From AC-69 sp035701505 (GTDB lineage: Bacteria > Actinomycetota > UBA4738 > HRBIN12): 57,447 nt of DNA. Location of the stretch: the NCBI GenBank assembly GCA_035701505.1, contig DASSSA010000072.1:1-57447 (forward strand). Reading direction: 5' to 3'. Shown in pieces: positions 49,429 through 57,447 of the stretch. The notes beneath the pieces are model-generated. The model had not been told where the DNA came from, made no database searches, and saw only the letters and a program-made list of their open reading frames with translations. Every line of letters starts with the position of its first letter. The first letter of the stretch is position 1. The position numbers were made by a program, and so were the translations under genes.

Positions 49429-51266
49429 CCAGCCATCACCTTCAGGATCTCCTGCTCCAGGTCCTCGGCGAAGATCGGGAGCCCCTGCACTTTCGTGTAG
49501 CTCTGCGCGTCCACCAGGAACCGGCCTCGGACGAGGAGCGCGAGCTGTCCCGAGTTCATCTCTGGGATCACCACCTTGGGGTAGCGCCGGACCACCTCGG
49601 CGATGTTCGACGGGAACGGGTTGAGATGAAATAGGTGGGCCGTGGCCACCTTCTTCCCCTGGTCGCGGACCCGCCGCGCCGCCGCCCTGATGGTCCCCCA
49701 AGTGGAGCCCCACCCCAGCACCAGGAGCGTCGCGTCGCCACCGGGATCGTCCACCTCGAGGGCCGGGACGTCCTTGGCGATCCCCGCCACCTTGGCCGCT
49801 CGTAGCTCGGTCATCAGCTCGTGGTTCTCTGGCTCGTAGCTGATGTCGCCGGTCCCGTCCTCCTTCTCCAGGCCTCCGATCCGGTGGCGAAGTCCCGGCG
49901 TGCCGGGGATGGCCCAAGGCCGCGCCAGGTTCTCGTCGCGGAGGTACGGCAAGAACTCCGTCCCCGCGTTCGGACCGGTGGCGAACCCAGGGTCGATCGT
50001 GGGAAGCGTGTCGGCGTCGGGGATGAGCCACGGCTCCGAGGAATTCGAGAGGAACGTGTCCGAGAGCAGGATCACCGGTGTCCGGTACTTGACCGCGATC
50101 CGGACCGCCTCGATCGCCGCGTCGAAGCAGCGGGACGGCGATGAGGGGGCCACGATCGGCACCGGCGACTCGCCGTGCCGCCCGTACATGGCCTGGAGCA
50201 GATCGGCGGCCTCGGTCTTCGTCGGCATCCCCGTCGATGGCCCGGCCCGCTGGACGTCGACGATCACCATGGGGAGCTCCAGGGCGACCGCCAGCCCCAG
50301 GGTCTCGGCCTTCAGGTCCATGCCCGGGCCGGAGGTGCCGGTGACCCCCAGCTGCCCCACGAATGCCGCCCCCAGCGCCACGTTCGCCGCGGCGATCTCG
50401 TCCTCTGCCTGAAGCGTCCGCACCCCGAAATTCTTCAGCCGCGACAGCTCGTGCAGCAGCTCCGAGGCCGGCGTGATCGGGTAGCTCGCGTAGAAGAGCG
50501 ACAGCCCGCTGCGCTGGCTCGCGGCCACCAGGCCGAGCGCCAGGGCCTGCGCTCCAGAGACGTTCCGATACGTGCCGGGCTCCGCCGGGGCCGGCTTCAC
50601 CTCATAGGAGTGGGCGAACAGCTCGGTCGTCTCGCCGAAGTTGTATCCAGCCTTGAACGCCGCCACGTTCGCGTCGTAGACCTGTGGCTTGTCGCCGAAC
50701 TTCTTGTGCAGCCAGATCAGCGTGACCTCGATGGGTCGGCCGTACATCCAGGACACGAGGCCCAGGGCGAACATGTTCTTCGACCGCTCGGCCTCCTTTC
50801 GGGTCAGGCCGAGCTCCTCGACGGCCCGCACGGTGATCGAGGTCATGGGGACCTTGTAGACCTGGTAGCCGTCGAGGGTGCCGTCCTCCAAGGGGTTGGA
50901 TGAGAACCCGGCCTTCTCCACGTTCCGCTGGACGAAAGCGTCCTCGTTCACGATGACGGTCCCGCCCTTCTGGAGCAGATGCAGGTCGGCCTTCAGGGCC
51001 GCCGGGTTCATGGCCACCAGGACGTTCGGGTGGTCGCCCGGCGTGGTGATGTCCTCGGAGGCGAACTGGATCTGGAAAGCGGAGACCCCGTGAACGGTAC
51101 CGGCAGGGGCTCGGATCTCGGCGGGGAAGTCCGGGAGCGTCGCTAGGTCGTTCCCCAGGACGGCCGTGGCATTGGTGAACCGGTCGCCGGTCAACTGCAT
51201 GCCGTCACCCGAGTCACCGGCGAACCGGATGACGATCCGGTCTTTCTCTTCGACGTCCTTCGGCAT
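49425..51266 (-). CDS. korA: 2-oxoacid:ferredoxin oxidoreductase, fused gamma-alpha subunit
   Basis: 613 residues. The gamma domain is first (RFAGDSGDGMQLTGDRFT to about residue 190), then the alpha domain with YASYPITPASELLHELSR, QAEDEIAAANVALGAAF and GTSGPGMDLKAETLGLAV, and a C-terminal NSGQLALLVRGRF. This gamma-alpha order matches Mycobacterium KorA. The ATG at 51266 has GGGGCAGG upstream. Cotranscribed with korB through an ATGA overlap. Confidence 0.94.
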   Translation of the reverse strand: MPKDVEEKDRIVIRFAGDSGDGMQLTGDRFTNATAVLGNDLATLPDFPAEIRAPAGTVHGVSAFQIQFASEDITTPGDHPNVLVAMNPAALKADLHLLQKGGTVIVNEDAFVQRNVEKAGFSSNPLEDGTLDGYQVYKVPMTSITVRAVEELGLTRKEAERSKNMFALGLVSWMYGRPIEVTLIWLHKKFGDKPQVYDANVAAFKAGYNFGETTELFAHSYEVKPAPAEPGTYRNVSGAQALALGLVAASQRSGLSLFYASYPITPASELLHELSRLKNFGVRTLQAEDEIAAANVALGAAFVGQLGVTGTSGPGMDLKAETLGLAVALELPMVIVDVQRAGPSTGMPTKTEAADLLQAMYGRHGESPVPIVAPSSPSRCFDAAIEAVRIAVKYRTPVILLSDTFLSNSSEPWLIPDADTLPTIDPGFATGPNAGTEFLPYLRDENLARPWAIPGTPGLRHRIGGLEKEDGTGDISYEPENHELMTELRAAKVAGIAKDVPALEVDDPGGDATLLVLGWGSTWGTIRAAARRVRDQGKKVATAHLFHLNPFPSNIAEVVRRYPKVVIPEMNSGQLALLVRGRFLVDAQSYTKVQGLPIFAEDLEQEILKVMAG

Positions 51267-51454
51267 CCTGCCCCGGCCGGCGTCGCCCGGCCGCCTCCTC
51301 AGGGGTTTCGGGGGTTCACATCTAGCGTAGCGCGCTGCGACCGAACCAACAGCCACACCTGGCCGCTTTCGTGCCCCTGCCGTTCACCTTGCCCCGGACG
51401 CGCTAGGCTCCCGGAGCCCGATTGGGTCGCCCACCCGACACCAGGAGGACCTCC

Positions 51455-52483
51455 ATGGCATACAAGCGCATCGTCCTGGCGACCGACGGCTCGCCCTTCG
51501 CCCAGAGCGCCGAGCACGTGGCCGCCACGCTGGCCAGGGCCACGAAGGCCAGGGAGCTGCTGATCGTCCACACGTACGCGCGTCCGGATCGGGCTCAGGC
51601 TGCCGTCGAGCGAGCCGAGGCCGCCGTCAGGGCCGAAGGGCTGGAGCCCCAGGTGGTCCTCCGCGACGGGGCGCCCGCCGAGGACATCGTGGAGGTGGCT
51701 GACGTCCGGGAGGCCGACCTGATCGTCCTGGGCAGCCGGGGGCTCTCCCTGGGGGCGCAGATCATCGGCAGCGTGGCCGCCAAGGTGGCTCGCCACGCGC
51801 CGTGCGACGTCCTCCTGGTTCGGGAACGACCGGTCGGGCAGCGGGAGGAGGGGGCGATGCCCTATGCGAGGATGCTCGTGGCAACCGACGGCTCCTCCAC
51901 CGCGGATCGGGCCGCCAGGAAGGGCTATGCCCTGGCCACCCGGCTCGGGGCTTCAGTGACGTTGGCCTTCGTGGGCCATCCGAAGACCGGCGAACTGATC
52001 CTGAAGGACACCGCGGCCACGATCGGCGAGGGGGTTGCGCCGGCTACGATGCTGATCCTCCAGGGAGACCCGGCCGAGGCCATCATGGAAGCCGCCGCGC
52101 GTGAAGGATTGGACCTCATCGTGGTGGGCAACCGAGGGCTGGCGGGGGCCAAGGGGCTCTTCCTGGCGTCGGTCCCAAAGAAGGTCTCGGAGTACGCCCC
52201 ATGCGACGTGCTGATCGCCCGCACCGTGGCCCAGAGCCTCTCGGAGATCGGCAAGGGCGAGGGGGGGATCGTCGCCACCGGGGACCACAAGGTGGCCGTG
52301 TACCGGGACGAGAAGGGCGTCGTGCACGCACTCTCGGCCAAGTGCACCCATATGGGGTGCACCGTGAAGTGGAACCCTACCCAAAAGACGTGGGACTGCC
52401 CGTGTCACGGGTCCCGGTACTCGCCCACCGGCCAGGTGGTGAACGGGCCCGCCGCCAAGCCGCTCGAGCCCACTGACCTGTAG
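51455..52483 (+). CDS. Fusion of two universal stress protein domains with a C-terminal Rieske 2Fe-2S domain
   Basis: 342 residues. USP 1 spans about 1-130 (IVLATDGSPFAQSA to GSVAAKVARHAPCDVLLV) and USP 2 about 138-275 (MLVATDGSSTADRA to SVPKKVSEYAPCDVLIA). Both carry the G-x2-G-x9-G-S/T-type ATP-binding region near their ends. A Rieske fold occupies the last 65 residues: CTHMGC, then CPCHGSRY, the complete two-Cys two-His cluster site with the disulfide cysteines. The ATG at 51455 has AGGAGG upstream. Probably a cytosolic nucleotide-responsive redox protein. Confidence 0.87.
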   Translation: MAYKRIVLATDGSPFAQSAEHVAATLARATKARELLIVHTYARPDRAQAAVERAEAAVRAEGLEPQVVLRDGAPAEDIVEVADVREADLIVLGSRGLSLGAQIIGSVAAKVARHAPCDVLLVRERPVGQREEGAMPYARMLVATDGSSTADRAARKGYALATRLGASVTLAFVGHPKTGELILKDTAATIGEGVAPATMLILQGDPAEAIMEAAAREGLDLIVVGNRGLAGAKGLFLASVPKKVSEYAPCDVLIARTVAQSLSEIGKGEGGIVATGDHKVAVYRDEKGVVHALSAKCTHMGCTVKWNPTQKTWDCPCHGSRYSPTGQVVNGPAAKPLEPTDL

Positions 52484-52496
52484 ATCCGGTCGGGCG

Positions 52497-52979
52497 TCAG
52501 AACGGCTTGAAGATCATGAGGTAGGCGATGAACACGAGCGCGACGAAGCCGAAGCCCGCGCTCGTCAGCGAGAGCCTCGAACGCAGCATGGCCGCGAGCT
52601 CCTCGTCGCTCCGTCGGGGGACTCCCGACGGCCGGATCTCGACGGCTTCCTTCAGTCGCTGATAGTAGGGCCGGGCCACGATCGACATCTCCGCGCTGAC
52701 GGCAACCAGGATGCCGATCGAGACCCAAAACCAGCCCTGGTGGGTGTAGATCCCGCTCTGCACGCCGGCGACGATGCCGAACACGGTGAGCCAGGCGAGC
52801 GAGACGTACATCCCCCGTACCGACGAGCCCGAGAACTGGAGGAGCTCCGGGATCCTCGTACGGTCGCGCTCCGTGCGGAGTCGAAGGGCCACGATCATCG
52901 ACACGCCGTGGAACATGACGAAGGCGAGCACTCCGAGGACGTGCAGCAGCTTCCACCAGTTGTACGCGATCGCCAACAT
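52497..52979 (-). CDS. Small integral membrane protein, DUF2269-like
   Basis: 160 residues with four hydrophobic segments. WWKLLHVLGVLAFVMFHGVSMIVAL opens the protein and resembles DUF2269/CopD-type membrane proteins, with several His that could bind heme or metal, but this is not certain. The C-terminal helix is GFGFVALVFIAYLMIFKPF. The ATG at 52979 overlaps the stop of the cNMP-domain gene by one base. It converges with the USP-Rieske gene. Confidence 0.65.
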   Translation of the reverse strand: MLAIAYNWWKLLHVLGVLAFVMFHGVSMIVALRLRTERDRTRIPELLQFSGSSVRGMYVSLAWLTVFGIVAGVQSGIYTHQGWFWVSIGILVAVSAEMSIVARPYYQRLKEAVEIRPSGVPRRSDEELAAMLRSRLSLTSAGFGFVALVFIAYLMIFKPF

Positions 52980-53503
52980 CAGTCGGCGGGTGGCCGTTCG
53001 GCCCGACGAAGCCGGCCGGCCAAGACCGAGAGCATCCGGGCGGAGACGCCGGGCTCCTCGGCGATCAGTCGGTCGAACGCCCGCTTGAAGATCCGGATGC
53101 ACAGCATCGGAGTGGCGGCCACGACCGATGCCGAGCGCTCGCCGCCGTCGAGGAGCGCCAGTTCACCGAAGAAGTCGCCCGGGCCGAGCGCTGCCAGGGT
53201 TCGTTTCCCCCTGGTCACTCTGGCTTTCCCCTCCACGATCGCGAAGAAGGCTCCTCCTCGCATCCCCTCGACCACGATCGCCTCTCCGGCCCGGAACTCC
53301 ACCTGGTCGGCCCGATCGGCCATGGCGCGCAGGTGACGACGGGACAGCCCCGCGAACAACGGGACCCGGGCCAAGAGGTCCAGACCCCGCTTGCCCAGTG
53401 GCCGATCGGTTCGGGTTCGGCCCGCGGCAGGTCGTGACGGTGCCCTGGCGGAGGAGATGGAGGGCGGCACCAGCCCGGCCAGCGAATCGAGCACGTCCTT
53501 CAT
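52979..53503 (-). CDS. Cyclic nucleotide-binding domain protein without DNA-binding domain
   Basis: 174 residues. About 40 disordered basic residues precede a cNMP fold: LFAGLSRRHLRAMADRADQVEFRAGEAIVVEG, FFAIVEGKARVTRGKRTLAALGPGDFFGELALLDGGERSASVVA (phosphate-binding cassette) and a C-terminal helix. There is no helix-turn-helix, so it is not a Crp-type regulator. It may sense a cyclic nucleotide for the membrane protein encoded next. Confidence 0.85.
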   Translation of the reverse strand: MKDVLDSLAGLVPPSISSARAPSRPAAGRTRTDRPLGKRGLDLLARVPLFAGLSRRHLRAMADRADQVEFRAGEAIVVEGMRGGAFFAIVEGKARVTRGKRTLAALGPGDFFGELALLDGGERSASVVAATPMLCIRIFKRAFDRLIAEEPGVSARMLSVLAGRLRRAERPPAD

Positions 53504-53613
53504 CCATCGGCCCCCTCGGCTCCCTGTCGAGCCGCGAGCCTATCGCAGGCGTCGAGACCTCGGGACGGGACCAGCCTCCGCGATCGTTCTGACTCAGGGT
53601 CACCGGGCTGCGT

Positions 53614-53619
53614 TAGCAT
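53614..53619 (+). promoter_or_regulatory. -10 box, leaderless promoter of metH
   Basis: TAGCAT, 6 bases before the ATG at 53626. No ribosome site and no cobalamin riboswitch is visible upstream. Confidence 0.55.
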
Positions 53620-53625
53620 TGCACG

Positions 53626-57288
<3,663 letters not shown>

Positions 57289-57311
57289 GCCTCCACCTCG
57301 ACGACGGCTGG

Positions 57312-57317
57312 TACCGT
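57312..57317 (+). promoter_or_regulatory. -10 box, leaderless promoter of the aminotransferase gene
   Basis: TACCGT, 8 bases before the ATG at 57326. Confidence 0.45.
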
Positions 57318-57325
57318 GGTGCGCC

Positions 57326-57447
57326 ATGACCCGGTTCTGGCATTCCTTCGCCGACATGTCCGCGATCCAGGAAAGCGGAGAGCTCGTCCTGGACCGTGGC
57401 GACGGCGTGCACGTCTGGGACGAGAACGGGCGGAGGTACATCGATGC
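57326..57447 (+). CDS. Class III (omega) aminotransferase, 3'-partial
   Basis: Forty residues before the window ends. MTRFWHSFADMS followed by LDRGDGVHVWDENGRRYID is the N-terminal arm typical of class III PLP aminotransferases, which transfer amino groups from omega or beta positions. The PLP-binding lysine lies outside the window, so the substrate cannot be guessed. Confidence 0.75.
   Translation, partial: MTRFWHSFADMSAIQESGELVLDRGDGVHVWDENGRRYID

Noticed and set aside
53504..53625. Cobalamin riboswitch before metH
   Set aside because: No B12-box or room for the aptamer; the -10 box lies 6 bases before the start codon.

Overview
The window is high-GC, gene-dense bacterial chromosome and most probably comes from an uncultured, deep-branching actinobacterium. 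The evidence is a WhiB-type iron-sulfur regulator, F420/deazaflavin-type enzymes (a luciferase-like oxidoreductase and a Ddn-like protein), a KorA/KorB 2-oxoacid:ferredoxin oxidoreductase, a PimB-like mannosyltransferase, a PknB-type kinase with PASTA repeats and a group III phosphofructokinase. Many first genes have a TANNNT or CANNNT hexamer only 6-8 bases before an ATG/GTG, which suggests frequent leaderless transcription. No rRNA, tRNA, insertion sequence, CRISPR array or prophage was seen, and the content looks like core and metabolic chromosome. No gene-free stretch exceeds 300 bases; the longest (6066-6284) is mostly a riboswitch.

Layout. 1-1739 (+): 3' part of a UDP-sulfoquinovose synthase gene and a DUF2304-GT2 glycosyltransferase. 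6279-1720 (-): a TPP riboswitch with a giant P3 arm made of three tandem hairpin repeats, then thiE, a PurM/HypE-like gene, a membrane protein, a PfkB kinase and psuG. 6285-9766: an HDLAH membrane protein diverging from a PASTA kinase and endonuclease IV. 13652-9770 (-): tandem phosphofructokinases (one ATP-type, one PPi-type by signature), threonine aldolase and a sulfite-oxidase-like protein. 13766-14996 (+): a coiled-coil RlpA-like exported protein and a 45-residue membrane peptide. 22110-15028 (-): a subtilisin-like protease with Trp-Ser repeats, a sensor kinase, a cyclic-2,3-diphosphoglycerate-synthetase-like GTPase with carbamate kinase, and an endonuclease/exonuclease/phosphatase-fold protein.

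28544-22288 (-) is the most striking locus. It is a formate dehydrogenase operon: fdhD, a selenocysteine-containing catalytic gene (in-frame UGA followed by a bacterial SECIS hairpin), a NuoE-NuoF fusion, a separate gene carrying the 2Fe-2S, 4Fe-4S and Mo-proximal CxxCxxxC cluster domains normally fused to the catalytic chain, and mobA. Formate-tetrahydrofolate ligase lies divergently beside it at 28637. The long minus-strand run 39160-30304 carries a GT4 mannosyltransferase, a zinc-ribbon membrane protein, a SRPBCC protein, an ArsA/Get3 ATPase, a small Cys protein, an eRF1/Vms1-like protein, ROK glucokinase, an F420-type oxidoreductase, 5-formyl-THF cyclo-ligase, a GcvT-like protein and a small zinc protein. 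39182-45900 (+): YgfZ, WhiB, the heptose cassette hddA-gmhB-gmhA, a DnaQ-GIY-YIG repair nuclease with an SOS box inside its promoter, thiolase and a Lrp-type sensor domain. 47264-45897 (-) is a tight five-gene operon. The rest holds an aquaporin, korA-korB, a USP-USP-Rieske fusion, a cNMP-binding protein, metH and the start of a class III aminotransferase.

Metabolically, formate oxidation or CO2 reduction (fdh), formate activation (fhs), folate maintenance (cyclo-ligase, YgfZ, GcvT-like) and methyl transfer (metH) form a one-carbon theme. KorAB links to it through ferredoxin. All functional statements come from reading motifs; no database search was run.
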